Of a DNA stretch of 64,000 bases, positions 38,523-47,611 are shown one piece after another. The stretch is from Mangrovibacter phragmitis (GTDB taxonomy: Bacteria > Pseudomonadota > Gammaproteobacteria > Enterobacterales > Enterobacteriaceae). Every line of letters begins with the position of its first letter. Within the stretch, counting starts at the first letter, position 1. The notes under the pieces were generated by a model that saw nothing but the letters and a program-made list of their open reading frames with translations, was not told the origin of the DNA and made no database searches. The stretch covers positions 806,001-870,000 of the forward strand of contig NZ_LYRP01000001.1 of the NCBI RefSeq assembly GCF_001655675.1, read 5' to 3'. A program made the position numbers and the translations under genes.

Positions 38523-39275
38523 TCAGGCTTTGTTATATAAGGCCTTAGCTTTACCTGTGGTTCTCAGGCGCAGTTGATAGGATAATTCCGCCCAAAAACC
38601 AGGAACATGCAGTATCTTGCGTTGTACATTTTTTGCGTCTTGACATAATTCAATGTTATTAGAGGTTGAGACACCTCCCATTGAAAATTCAGAAACCAAA
38701 CATTTAATACGTTTAAACCGGTAACCTAATTTATACATACGCGCAGTGAGTGCATAATCTGACGATACGCGGTATTTCAGGTCATACGGGTATTGTTTTA
38801 ACCCATTTACCGGGAAAAATATTGCCTGATGGCTTGCTGGCAGACTGTGGTAAATATACCAGCCATGTTTCGCAGTGCGGCGTAATTTATTGCCATCGCC
38901 AAAATCAAGCAGAGCATCGCCAAGATACATTACGTTGTCTTTATTACTGTCTTGTTGCATTTGGCGAACAAATTGCGCCACATTTTCATGGAACACATCA
39001 CCGGAGTTCAGGAAGATGGCATAGCGCCCCTGAGCCATAGCAATGCCTTTATTCATGGCATCATAAATGCCTTTATCTTTCTCGCTTACATAGCGCAAGT
39101 TGTACTGACCATTACAGTTTTCGAGAAACTCTTCCGTGCCGTCTTGTGATAAGCCATCTACCACAATCCACTCAAACGGAATACCCGCCTGTTCCAGATG
39201 AGCCAGAGATTGCCAGGTTTTTACCACACCTGCGTAATTTCTGAAAGCAACAGTAATCACACTTAAAAACGCCAT
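38523..39275 (-). CDS. wcaE: Colanic acid glycosyltransferase WcaE
   Basis: A 250-residue GT2 enzyme of the colanic acid pathway, probably adding a fucose. It has [17 protein letters not shown], the [15 protein letters not shown] motif and the DXD-like [10 protein letters not shown] equivalent (here [11 protein letters not shown]), and ends in a basic tail. Length and order match E. coli. Confidence 0.95.
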   Translation of the reverse strand: MAFLSVITVAFRNYAGVVKTWQSLAHLEQAGIPFEWIVVDGLSQDGTEEFLENCNGQYNLRYVSEKDKGIYDAMNKGIAMAQGRYAIFLNSGDVFHENVAQFVRQMQQDSNKDNVMYLGDALLDFGDGNKLRRTAKHGWYIYHSLPASHQAIFFPVNGLKQYPYDLKYRVSSDYALTARMYKLGYRFKRIKCLVSEFSMGGVSTSNNIELCQDAKNVQRKILHVPGFWAELSYQLRLRTTGKAKALYNKA

Positions 39276-39286
39276 AGCGAACCTCT

Positions 39287-40507
39287 TCAGGATACTGTCT
39301 GTGCCAGCGCTTTGCGCAAAATAAACGGGCAGACAATTAAAAATGCATATTCCGGGCTAAAAATCGAACCAGTAAAGAACAATGACAAGGGCATAAACAA
39401 ATATAACTGCACGCGATAGTTACGGTTATTACCGAATGCCGCGGGTATCATTTTTACCACTTTGGTCATATACCAGACTGTTAACGCAACTGCGAACCAG
39501 GAAAAATAAATAATCAGCAGATACAGCCCATTGTCTATGGTTTTACCCACATCCGCACCGTTAAAAATTCCGAATGATGCGACATATTCGTAAAGCGAGC
39601 CAAATCGGACTATTCCGTCAATATTGGTTAATGAATAACCCACCATTACCAGTGGACCAATAATACGGTAGTACGAAGAAGACCCGGCTGTTCCCAAATC
39701 ACCAATACGTTCTGCTATATAAGGGAAGCCCAGTACCAGTCCAACCAGGAAAACCGCAAGAGAAATAATTGCCAACGGCAGCTTCTTTCTGATTGCGCTT
39801 TTATTCAGGTACTTAAATGCCCACTCCAGTAAATAAAACATGATAAACGTCATTACACCGGAAAAGGACCCCGAGAGAACAATCCCTGCAAGAATCATAA
39901 CATCAGTTTTCGGCGTTTTGATACCAAACTGCTTGATGCTGAGCCAAATTGAGATTAGTGCCAGGGCGAAGAAAGCCGGTTCAAAATACAGTGCTGTGGT
40001 TCTTTTCCCACCAAAGCTAATAAAATTGAGTACATAGCTGTTACTGTATATGAGAAATTTGGATATATTCTCAATCAGGCTACTGCCACCGGTGAGTAAT
40101 ATTTGCGCCATTTCTGCCGCCGCGATCATCACAATAATGCCCACCACCAGGTAAAACGCCCGCAGCAGTTTGCGGTGGTTACGCAGCGAAATTGGTTTAA
40201 AGCGGCAACTCCATGTCATACCGATTATCACCACGATGTAAACAAACAACAGCGTTGATGTGATGTACTTACTGGCATCCAGTGATTTGCCGAAAATATA
40301 GTTGTAAATTGTCAGCCCGGTGCCAATACCCAGTGCGATAAACAGCTTTTTCAGGCTGATGCGCTCTAAAAACAACAGCAAAATGGCAGGCATAAATGTC
40401 ACTACCGTTATTGGGAAGCTGGCACCAATTTGCGCCAGCTTCACATTCACCACCAGGTAGGTGAACGGCAGAATAAGATAGCTACAGACTCTGATAGAAC
40501 GAGACAT
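39287..40507 (-). CDS. wcaD: Putative colanic acid polymerase WcaD
   Basis: A 406-residue polytopic membrane protein, presumed to be the Wzy-type polymerase for colanic acid. It shows about ten membrane segments and the conserved [20 protein letters not shown] and [18 protein letters not shown] blocks of WcaD. The start [11 protein letters not shown] is chosen by homology, and overlaps the wcaC end by 26 bases; a longer frame from 40564 would run further into wcaC. Confidence 0.95.
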   Translation of the reverse strand: MSRSIRVCSYLILPFTYLVVNVKLAQIGASFPITVVTFMPAILLLFLERISLKKLFIALGIGTGLTIYNYIFGKSLDASKYITSTLLFVYIVVIIGMTWSCRFKPISLRNHRKLLRAFYLVVGIIVMIAAAEMAQILLTGGSSLIENISKFLIYSNSYVLNFISFGGKRTTALYFEPAFFALALISIWLSIKQFGIKTPKTDVMILAGIVLSGSFSGVMTFIMFYLLEWAFKYLNKSAIRKKLPLAIISLAVFLVGLVLGFPYIAERIGDLGTAGSSSYYRIIGPLVMVGYSLTNIDGIVRFGSLYEYVASFGIFNGADVGKTIDNGLYLLIIYFSWFAVALTVWYMTKVVKMIPAAFGNNRNYRVQLYLFMPLSLFFTGSIFSPEYAFLIVCPFILRKALAQTVS

Positions 40508-41696
40508 ATTCCTCCAGCATCTGTTGCCCACTGAACGCCGCACGGCTGCGTTGTTTGAAATCACTCAGGGATGCGCCAAACAGGGTTTGCGCCAGTTCGC
40601 TCCGGCGCTGTGCCGCCAGCCCACTCGCCTGTGCCTTATCCACCGTAACGCCCTGCACTTTGCTGAGCACTTCCTGCGCGGCTTCACTGTGGGTGGCAAT
40701 CACCGGTAAGCCAATCGACAGCGCCTCACACAGAATTAATGGGTAGTTATCTACCCGTGAGCTGAACAGCAGCGCATCCAGTTGGTTGAGCTCACGCATC
40801 AGCGCGGCTTTATCTGTCAGAAAACCGTGGTTCACCACATTCGCGCCTGCAAAAGGCGAGAATTTGCCAAAGGTGTGCACCTCCACGTCGCCGCGGGCAA
40901 TAATGTCGCTCACCAGTTGCTGGTCAGTTTTGCCGTCGTAGCGTAAATCATGAGCCACCACCGCCAGCCGTGGTTTACTGTTTTCTGTCTGCGCATCCGG
41001 CAGGTTCGCCAGAATGGTTTCGGTAGCCAGATCTATACCGTTATTGATAACCTGGCAGCGCCCTGCCCCGTACAGGCTGTTGAATGCCTGAGCCACATGC
41101 TGGCTGGGGGAAATAAACTGGCAACCCAGCGCCAGCATGGTATTGATCAGGCTGCGCTTCTTGTCGATGCGTTTCGCAGCCAGGTCGATTTTTACCGGCG
41201 GGTAGTTATTCAGCCCCGGGCACGCCTGGCAGCCGGTTTTCCAGCCGTCGCAACCATCCAGAAAAGCGCAACGCCCGGTAATACTCCAGTGGTCGTGCAA
41301 GGTCCAGACCAGCGTGGCATCGGGTTTGGCCGCTTTCAGGCGGCGGCAAAAATCCACCACAGAAGCAAAGTTCAGCCAGTAGCTGTGCAATACGTGAAAA
41401 TGCAAAACCACCGGGCCCCTGGTCGCCAGCAGGCGGTCATACAAATTGTTCAGGTTGCCGAACGGGTCGCGGTTCAGGACCCGAAACAGCGCCAGGTTAA
41501 GCATGGATACCAGTTGCGGTGTGTGTTTTTCGGCATGGGGAATGCTGTCGTGGCTGACACTTTTTTTGCCGCCCTTGCCGTAACCATAAATAAAGCGAGA
41601 CTGCCAGCCCTGCTTCAGCGCACGCTGGTGTAAGTCAAGCGCGACCCCGGCCGCACCGCCTTCTGCCAGGCGTACATTAAATTGCAGAATATTCAT
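40482..41696 (-). CDS. wcaC: Colanic acid glycosyltransferase WcaC
   Basis: A 404-residue GT4 enzyme of colanic acid assembly, probably a galactosyltransferase. It starts NILQFNVRLAEGGAAGVALDLHQ and contains HFHVLHSYWLNF, TLHDHWSITGRCAFLDGCDGW with a Cys-rich segment (CxFLDGCDGWKTGCQACPG), and the donor motif SRVDNYPLILCEALSIGLPVI. It overlaps the wcaB stop by four bases. Confidence 0.96.
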   Translation of the reverse strand: MNILQFNVRLAEGGAAGVALDLHQRALKQGWQSRFIYGYGKGGKKSVSHDSIPHAEKHTPQLVSMLNLALFRVLNRDPFGNLNNLYDRLLATRGPVVLHFHVLHSYWLNFASVVDFCRRLKAAKPDATLVWTLHDHWSITGRCAFLDGCDGWKTGCQACPGLNNYPPVKIDLAAKRIDKKRSLINTMLALGCQFISPSQHVAQAFNSLYGAGRCQVINNGIDLATETILANLPDAQTENSKPRLAVVAHDLRYDGKTDQQLVSDIIARGDVEVHTFGKFSPFAGANVVNHGFLTDKAALMRELNQLDALLFSSRVDNYPLILCEALSIGLPVIATHSEAAQEVLSKVQGVTVDKAQASGLAAQRRSELAQTLFGASLSDFKQRSRAAFSGQQMLEEYVSFYQSL

Positions 41697-42184
41697 TTAA
41701 TAACCTTCACTCGCGCTTTTTCACCCGTTACCAGCGCGTTATCCGGAATGCTGTCCAGTACGACGCTTCCCGCGCCAATCGTCACGTTGTTGCCAATGCT
41801 GATATCGCCTATCAGGATGACACCTGCGCCCAGTTCCACACCGTTACCAATCACCGGGCAGGCCAGGCTGTCTGGCCCACGGTTACCAATAGTGACGCCG
41901 TGGCGAATGGTGAAGTCATCTCCGGCAACCACAAATTTATTGATAACCACTGCGTAACCGTGGTGAATGGTGAAACGGCGGCCAATGGTGGCGGCAGCCT
42001 GAATTTCATAACCAAACAGACACTCAGTGATAAAGCGGTACAGCAGAAGTAACGGTGCGGCCCAGATATTGTTAAGCACGTTTTTTTTGCGCCACACGGA
42101 GCAAAAGTGAGCGAAACGGTACGCCACCACCATGCAGCACGGGCGCAGGCTCCAGCTATTTGCGCGTAAATCTTCCAGCAGCAT
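41693..42184 (-). CDS. wcaB: Colanic acid acetyltransferase WcaB
   Basis: A 163-residue serine-acetyltransferase-like hexapeptide protein with TIGRRFTIHHGYAVVINKF, VIGNGVELGAGVILIGDISIG and IGAGSVVLDSIPDNAL turns of a left-handed beta-helix. It should acetylate colanic acid sugars. Its start directly abuts the wcaA stop. Confidence 0.95.
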   Translation of the reverse strand: MLLEDLRANSWSLRPCCMVVAYRFAHFCSVWRKKNVLNNIWAAPLLLLYRFITECLFGYEIQAAATIGRRFTIHHGYAVVINKFVVAGDDFTIRHGVTIGNRGPDSLACPVIGNGVELGAGVILIGDISIGNNVTIGAGSVVLDSIPDNALVTGEKARVKVIK

Positions 42185-43030
42185 TTATTTTCCTCGCAGC
42201 CCATACGCCAGACGGCGTGAATTACGCACAGAGAACAGTGCCAGCAATGTACGCAGTGACATCCGTTTGTTGCGGATTTGATACAGCGTGAACAGCTGGT
42301 ATTTCTTGCTGGCCTTGTCGAATTTGTTTTTGTGTTTGCGGTAGAAATTGAAATAGCCGGAGAACTGTTTCGGCGATTTGGTTATCTGCATTTCGCCGTG
42401 GTTGACGTGCAGAATTTGTGTGGCTTCTTCCACTTTCCAGGGTTCGCCCCAGGACATCACCATGCGCAGGAAGATGTCGTAATCCTGTGCGGCACGCAGT
42501 TGGGTATCAAACAGGCTTTCTTTAAAGCGGTTTGCCAGCGTGAAGACCTGGTTGCCAATAATATTGCGCTTGAAAAACAGCTTGCGGGAATACGGCGATT
42601 TTGGGTACAGCGGCAGGCTGTTGGGCTGGGTGTACACTTCGCCCTGGCAAAGGTAATCGTTCGCGTATAAAAATGCGTGGCTCACCAGTTGGTGTTTTTG
42701 CGCCAGAAATGAGGAAAGCCGGTTTGGCATCCATTCATCGTCGTCGTCAATGCCGGTAATGTAAGAGCCCTGAGCGCGCAGAATCGCCTGGTTACGCACG
42801 GCACAGGCACCACTGTTGATGTCGTTGTGAATATAAATCAGGCGCGGATCGTTAAGCGATTCGATAAACGCCTGTAACTGATCCCAGGATTCGGAACAGT
42901 CATCCACGATGATCATTTCCCAGTTGTCAAAATCCTGGCGCAGCACCGAGTTAATAGCGCGAATTGCCAGTTGCTGACGGTTCCACGTCGGCATATAGAT
43001 AGATACCAGAGGGCGCGATGGTGTGGTCAT
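42185..43030 (-). CDS. wcaA: Colanic acid glycosyltransferase WcaA
   Basis: A 281-residue GT2 enzyme with SIYMPTWNRQQLAIRAI at its start, IIVDDCSESWDQL, the DXD motif in YITGIDDDDEWMPNR, and the conserved C-terminal HRKTKFDKASKKYQLF-like region. It adds a sugar, probably glucuronate or fucose, to the lipid-linked colanic acid unit. The inner Met at 43030 is taken as the start because GGAAAG lies before it and upstream codons do not match the family. Confidence 0.95.
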   Translation of the reverse strand: MTTPSRPLVSIYMPTWNRQQLAIRAINSVLRQDFDNWEMIIVDDCSESWDQLQAFIESLNDPRLIYIHNDINSGACAVRNQAILRAQGSYITGIDDDDEWMPNRLSSFLAQKHQLVSHAFLYANDYLCQGEVYTQPNSLPLYPKSPYSRKLFFKRNIIGNQVFTLANRFKESLFDTQLRAAQDYDIFLRMVMSWGEPWKVEEATQILHVNHGEMQITKSPKQFSGYFNFYRKHKNKFDKASKKYQLFTLYQIRNKRMSLRTLLALFSVRNSRRLAYGLRGK

Positions 43031-43088
43031 CTTTCCATTCCCCATTAGCTGATAGTGAGTGTCAGGTTGGTGTCCGGTTGCGGGCAAC

Positions 43089-43110
43089 GGCACCGCCCGC
43101 CGGCGGTACC
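43089..43110 (-). promoter_or_regulatory. GC-rich hairpin between wzc and wcaA, possible attenuator
   Basis: In the minus-strand RNA GGUACCGCC-GGCG-GGCGGUGCC forms a nine-pair stem (one G-U) with a four-base loop, inside the 96-base wzc-wcaA gap. No U-run follows. A stem-loop after wzc that lowers downstream transcription has been described for the E. coli group 1 K30 capsule operon, so a similar role here is plausible but unproven. Confidence 0.5.
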
Positions 43111-43126
43111 GGTTCACAACAGCCGG

Positions 43127-45319
43127 TTATTTGGCATCCGATTTATATTCGTATTCGTAGTAACCGTAATCCTGGTAGCCCGATGCACGACGGAAGATAG
43201 AGTTCAGAATCACCCCTTTCACCTGAACGCCGTTCTGTTCAAAGCGACCAAGGCTGGTTTCCACTTCTTTCAGGGTATTAACCGCATAACGCGCCACCAT
43301 CAGGGTGGTACCGGCATGGCGGCCAACAACGGCGGCATCAGTGACGGCAAGGATTGGCGGTGTATCAATCAGTACCAGCTCGTAGTGCTTGCTGGCCCAA
43401 TGGATAAGCGCTTCGAAACGCTCACTCATCAGCAACTCTGACGGGTTCGGTGGGATTTGCCCACGCGGGATCAGGTCAAAGTTGGCAATGGTGGTTGGGC
43501 GTGCGGCTTTTTCCAGCGGGCTGTTATCCGCCAGTACGTCCGACAGGCCATGCTGGTTACTGCACCCCAGTAGTTCATGGGTGTAGCCTTTACGCATATC
43601 ACAGTCGATAAGCAGCACTTTCTTGTTGGTCTGGCTGATAACCGCCGCCAGGTTGGCACACACAAAGGTTTTACCAATGGACGGGCTGACCCCGGTCATC
43701 ATCAGCACATTGTTGGGTGCCTGCATCATGGCAAAGTGCAGGCTGGTGCGTAGGCTGCGCACTGCTTCAATGGCCAGATCTGTTGGGTTACCCACCGCCA
43801 GCAGTTCACTCTGTTTATGGCGCTTGCTGGTTGAGCTACCTTTGAAGTGTTTAACTTTACTGCCACTTTTTACAGCGTTATCTCGCGCTTTTTGCCATTC
43901 AGATAGCGGGATACTGGCGTAAACACTGATACCGGCTTCTTCCAGCACTTGCGGGCTTTCAATACCGCGGTTAAGCAGTGAACGCAGCAGAACGCCAACA
44001 ATGGATAACATCAGCCCCAGAATAATGCTGCCGAGGATAACCAGCGCGCCACGGGGTTTAACAATGCCCGGTTCGGTGACTGCCGGGTCCACGATACGCA
44101 CATCGCCAACGGTACTGGCTTTCTGAATTTTCAGTTCCTGCTGGCGGTTCAGCAACTGCATGTACACTTGCTGGCCGGACTCCACATCCCGGGTTAACTG
44201 CACCACTTCCTGCTGGGTTTTCGGCATGGCTGCAATGCGTTTTGCCAACTGCGCTTTTTCGTTTTCCAGCACCTTACGTTGTTCAAGCAGGGTTCGGTAA
44301 GACGGATGCGCTTTCGTGTACAGCTTGGAGATTTCCGCTTCTTTGAATGTCAGTTCATTCAACTGGGAATCGATGTTCACCATCGAATCCAGCACGGACT
44401 TCGCTTCCAGCGAGAGATCCACGGAGTCTTTCTGCTGGCGATAGGTGTTCAGCTTGCTTTCTGCGGCATCCAGGTGCTGGCGTACCACAGGCAGTTGTTT
44501 TGCCAGGAAGTCGAGGCTTTTCGCCGCTTCTTCAGATTTACGCTCAACATTCTGCTCAAGGTAGTTACGGGTAATGCTGTTGAGAATTTCGCGGATCTGG
44601 TCGCGGTCTGCCCCGGTGTAAGTCAGGCTCAGTACGCCAGTATCTTTGCCGTTCTCAGTCACCGTCAGGCTGTTGGTCAGTTGGTTAATCATGCCCAGCG
44701 TGGAGTATTTTGTAACCGTAAACTCGCTGCCCTGGTGGGCATTAATACCGGAAACCATCAGGGTCAGGCCGTCTTTAGTTAATGGCTGCCCCACCTGCCC
44801 TTCTGCACTGAAACCGTTGTTGCTGGTAAAGCGGTAGTGAGTTGGGTTCAGTACCTCCAGCGTAAACTCGTCTTTATGCATGGCTTTCGGCACGTTAAAG
44901 GTGCTGACAGTGACGCTTTCGTTCTGCCGCCCCATTAACCGGTCCCAGCCAGCCCCAAAAACAGGGAAGGTTTTCTTTTCAACGTCAATGTCCAGATTCA
45001 GATCATCAACAGTTTTCCCCAGCACCATACGTGAGGTAATCAGTTGCATTTCTGCATCGGATTGCGGCGCTTTGTTTTGCAGTGCAGAGTTAATATCCTG
45101 CACCAGCGAACTGCTGCCGTTCTGTTCGATTTGTACCAGTGCGTCGGCTTTATAAATCGGCGTCGCGAACATGACATATGTCACCGCAATCATGGCAAAC
45201 AACGCAGTGATGCCAAGTACCCACCAACGGGCTTCAATCACGGTACCAATCAGACGACCGATATCAATCTCGTCGCTGCCATCAGACGAGGCGGAGGCGT
45301 GTTTAATGCGTTCTGTCAT
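43127..45319 (-). CDS. wzc: Tyrosine autokinase Wzc, colanic acid co-polymerase
   Basis: Inner-membrane polysaccharide co-polymerase with a cytoplasmic BY-kinase domain; cycles of tyrosine phosphorylation and removal by Wzb govern polymerisation and export with Wza. Two membrane helices (about residues 33-53 and 427-447) flank the periplasmic domain. The kinase has Walker A SPSIGKTFVCANL, Walker A' LLIDCDMRKG, Walker B LVLIDTPP and a Tyr-rich tail (YQDYGYYEYEYKSDAK). At 730 residues it is about ten longer than E. coli Wzc; the extra Lys/Ser-rich residues fall in the linker before ELLAVGNPTDLAIEA. The start MTERIK is two bases past the wzb stop. Confidence 0.97.
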   Translation of the reverse strand: MTERIKHASASSDGSDEIDIGRLIGTVIEARWWVLGITALFAMIAVTYVMFATPIYKADALVQIEQNGSSSLVQDINSALQNKAPQSDAEMQLITSRMVLGKTVDDLNLDIDVEKKTFPVFGAGWDRLMGRQNESVTVSTFNVPKAMHKDEFTLEVLNPTHYRFTSNNGFSAEGQVGQPLTKDGLTLMVSGINAHQGSEFTVTKYSTLGMINQLTNSLTVTENGKDTGVLSLTYTGADRDQIREILNSITRNYLEQNVERKSEEAAKSLDFLAKQLPVVRQHLDAAESKLNTYRQQKDSVDLSLEAKSVLDSMVNIDSQLNELTFKEAEISKLYTKAHPSYRTLLEQRKVLENEKAQLAKRIAAMPKTQQEVVQLTRDVESGQQVYMQLLNRQQELKIQKASTVGDVRIVDPAVTEPGIVKPRGALVILGSIILGLMLSIVGVLLRSLLNRGIESPQVLEEAGISVYASIPLSEWQKARDNAVKSGSKVKHFKGSSTSKRHKQSELLAVGNPTDLAIEAVRSLRTSLHFAMMQAPNNVLMMTGVSPSIGKTFVCANLAAVISQTNKKVLLIDCDMRKGYTHELLGCSNQHGLSDVLADNSPLEKAARPTTIANFDLIPRGQIPPNPSELLMSERFEALIHWASKHYELVLIDTPPILAVTDAAVVGRHAGTTLMVARYAVNTLKEVETSLGRFEQNGVQVKGVILNSIFRRASGYQDYGYYEYEYKSDAK

Positions 45320-45321
45320 TG

Positions 45322-45765
45322 TTATCCCTGCTGAACTGTCAGTGCGTCCGCCCACTTGCGGGCAGAAAGGTCAAGAAGCTCATACACCGCTTCAAATGCC
45401 TCCTGGCTTTTGCGCCAGGGGTCCGGAATTTCACGTTCACTATCCCAGTGACCAAACAGCATCACTTTGCCACGCATTTCTGGTGCCATTTCGCACAGTG
45501 CAGCGATATGGCGGCGTTCCATAGTGAGGATAAGGTCGTAGTTACGGCACATTCTGCCTGATACCTGGCGGGCGCGGTGCCCGTCCAGAGAGAGGTTGTG
45601 CATCCGGGCGACTTTCGCCGCCGTCGCATCGGCATGTTTGCCAACCAGGGCACCTAACCCGGCAGAATCCACGTTAAGTTCTGGTTGGTACGCTTTCAGT
45701 AAACGTTCTGCAGTTGGGGAACGGCAGATGTTCCCCACACACACCACTAGAATTTTATTGAACAT
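45322..45765 (-). CDS. wzb: Low-molecular-weight protein tyrosine phosphatase Wzb
   Basis: Dephosphorylates the tyrosine tail of Wzc in the cytoplasm. The 147-residue protein has the signature P-loop CVGNICRSPTAERLL near the N-terminus and the general-acid Asp in EIPDPWRKSQE. It lies between wza and wzc in the conserved order, six bases after wza. Confidence 0.98.
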   Translation of the reverse strand: MFNKILVVCVGNICRSPTAERLLKAYQPELNVDSAGLGALVGKHADATAAKVARMHNLSLDGHRARQVSGRMCRNYDLILTMERRHIAALCEMAPEMRGKVMLFGHWDSEREIPDPWRKSQEAFEAVYELLDLSARKWADALTVQQG

Positions 45766-45771
45766 AAGCGG

Positions 45772-46905
45772 TTACCAGTTATGAATGTCACTCGCCGAAT
45801 TAATCATGTAGCGAACGCCTGTTATTGTCGGTACCAGTTGGTTAACCAGTCGGCCCCAACGCGCTACTGGCGCTGTCGTGACATACACCACATCGTAAGG
45901 TTGCAGGCGGAATTCTGTCGCCATCACCAGCGAGGTGGCATCAGACATATCCAGTTGATAGATATTGGCAATTTTTCCATCTTTGCTGTTACGAATCGGA
46001 CGAATCACGAAAATACCGCTGGCATTGGCGCTGGTCAGGTCGATACCTTCCGCCTGGCCGAGTGCTTCAGTCAGTGTCATGCCGCTGAAGTCCATTTTGA
46101 GTGTGGTCTGTTTTTTCACTTCACCCATAACGAAGACTTTCAGGTCATCGTTACGTGGCACAAACAGAATGTCGCCAGGATACAGTAAATGGTTCTGGCT
46201 CAGGTCGCCGTTTTGCATCAGCGCCTGCAGTGAAATACGTTGTTCGCGCCCGTTATGGGTGAGTACCACATTGCGCCAGTCGGCCATGTCAGTCAGGCCG
46301 CCTGCCGCATTCACCGCATCCAGAATCGTCAGTGGCACATTGGTGATTGGCTGCTGCCCGGATTTCAGCACCTGGCCGGAGACATAAACTTTCTGCGAGC
46401 GGAACGCAGCGACATTAACGTCCACCTGCGGGTCAGTGATATATTTCGCAAGGCGGCCGGTAATATCACTACGTATTTCACTCAGGGTTTTCCCTGCTAC
46501 GTGAACTTTGCCGATATAGGGATAAAAGACCGTGCCATCGGGTGCAACCCAGTTACCGGTGTCGCTGGAGCTACGGTACTGGCCTGCCGGTGTGGTCAGT
46601 TCGGGGTGGTCCCAAACAGTGACGTTGAGTACATCACCCGGGCCAACCCGGTACTGGTAATTCGCCATTTCCTGGTCAAGAGACGCGTTGGGTTGTGCCA
46701 CTTCCGGGCGTGGGCGTAATTCTTCAACCAGACGAGGCGTCAATGGATAGACGTTTACTAACTTATCCAGATCAAAGTCAGCGTCCTGTTGTTTTATCAC
46801 ATCTTTTCCCATTGTAGACATGTTGCTACCTGGAAATACTGTACAGCCACTCATCAGGCCCACTGATACCAGGAGGGGCATCAATTTTAGTCTGGATATC
46901 ATCAT
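45772..46905 (-). CDS. wza: Outer-membrane polysaccharide export lipoprotein Wza
   Basis: Octameric outer-membrane channel through which colanic acid leaves the cell. The 377-residue precursor has a lipoprotein signal ending at the lipobox LMSGC (Cys21), then the polysaccharide export domain beginning near [19 protein letters not shown], followed by SLBB-type repeats and a C-terminal amphipathic segment ending in DIHNW that forms the helical pore. First gene of the operon. Confidence 0.98.
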   Translation of the reverse strand: MMISRLKLMPLLVSVGLMSGCTVFPGSNMSTMGKDVIKQQDADFDLDKLVNVYPLTPRLVEELRPRPEVAQPNASLDQEMANYQYRVGPGDVLNVTVWDHPELTTPAGQYRSSSDTGNWVAPDGTVFYPYIGKVHVAGKTLSEIRSDITGRLAKYITDPQVDVNVAAFRSQKVYVSGQVLKSGQQPITNVPLTILDAVNAAGGLTDMADWRNVVLTHNGREQRISLQALMQNGDLSQNHLLYPGDILFVPRNDDLKVFVMGEVKKQTTLKMDFSGMTLTEALGQAEGIDLTSANASGIFVIRPIRNSKDGKIANIYQLDMSDATSLVMATEFRLQPYDVVYVTTAPVARWGRLVNQLVPTITGVRYMINSASDIHNW

Positions 46906-47084
46906 TGAATATTAATCACTATGGTAGAGTAATTATCCTGAACGCTGCTGATAGCAACATTACCGCTAACTTAAAAAGAGAATGCGATGCTTATACATAA
47001 AATATAACTGGCATCAGTCCTAAAATTCGCTTATTCACCCTCAGAACATTGACAGAATAATTATTGGACATTAGGGGCTTCAGG

Positions 47085-47122
47085 CACGCTACCGCCCTTG
47101 GCTTGCAGTTACCAATCTACTG
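47085..47122 (-). promoter_or_regulatory. JUMPstart with ops element upstream of the colanic acid operon
   Basis: On the minus strand the ops core GGCGGTAGCGTG is at 47096-47085, preceded by CAGTAGATTGGTAACTGC and AAGCCAAGG, close to the JUMPstart consensus. It lies about 180 bases upstream of wza. RfaH recruited here should keep polymerase processive over the 22-kb operon. Confidence 0.92.
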
Positions 47123-47425
47123 AAAATTCATTGCCTTGCAATGCACGCAACGGTGCTGAGATGCACAAAGATACTGCAGTGAAATATCCGTCTTTACATC
47201 TGTTAAAAATATCAACTCTGGGTGTTCTTAATGCAAAACTCATTTAACACCAGATGGATTGTTGCAGCTAAATAAATAGCAAGCAAGGCACGATACCCTG
47301 CACCGATAGTTTTTAAGAATAATATTAAGCACTCATATTTTAATTTTTCGGATTTTCTTTATATTGACACAAGGCAATAAGACTAATTTTCACTCAAAAT
47401 CAAACCAATCAGGACAATGCCTGTA

Positions 47426-47439
47426 TGGTATTATTCCTA
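47426..47439 (-). promoter_or_regulatory. Candidate RcsAB box upstream of wza
   Basis: On the minus strand TAGGAATAATACCA matches about 10 of 14 positions of the RcsAB consensus in its reverse form (TAGGAATATTCTTA); the TAGGAATA half is intact. RcsA/RcsB activation of wza is well known in E. coli and this is the best match in the region, but the second half is weak. Confidence 0.35.
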
Positions 47440-47611
47440 AAATATATTCATTCCACGTTAATATCATTTTTAAAAGCTGATACACCTATTTTCTATAAAT
47501 TCATTAACCTGTATTTTTATTATTAAGACAAATCTCAGACATTGATTGCTTTTTTGACAGGCTTTCTCCATGATTCCGAAAGAAACGACATAATGGGGTA
47601 ATTAACTGATT

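Larger units (their letters stand above)
46906..47611. other. 706-bp regulatory region between wza and yegH
   Basis: A long AT-rich divergent intergenic region with no convincing reading frame. It holds the JUMPstart element at 47085-47122 and a candidate RcsAB box at 47426-47439; the wza transcript thus probably has a long leader. I could not choose confident -10/-35 boxes for either direction. Confidence 0.7.

Noticed and set aside
46906-47611. Small protein or small RNA gene in the wza-yegH gap
   Set aside because: No reading frame with a ribosome site and no promoter-terminator pair could be supported.
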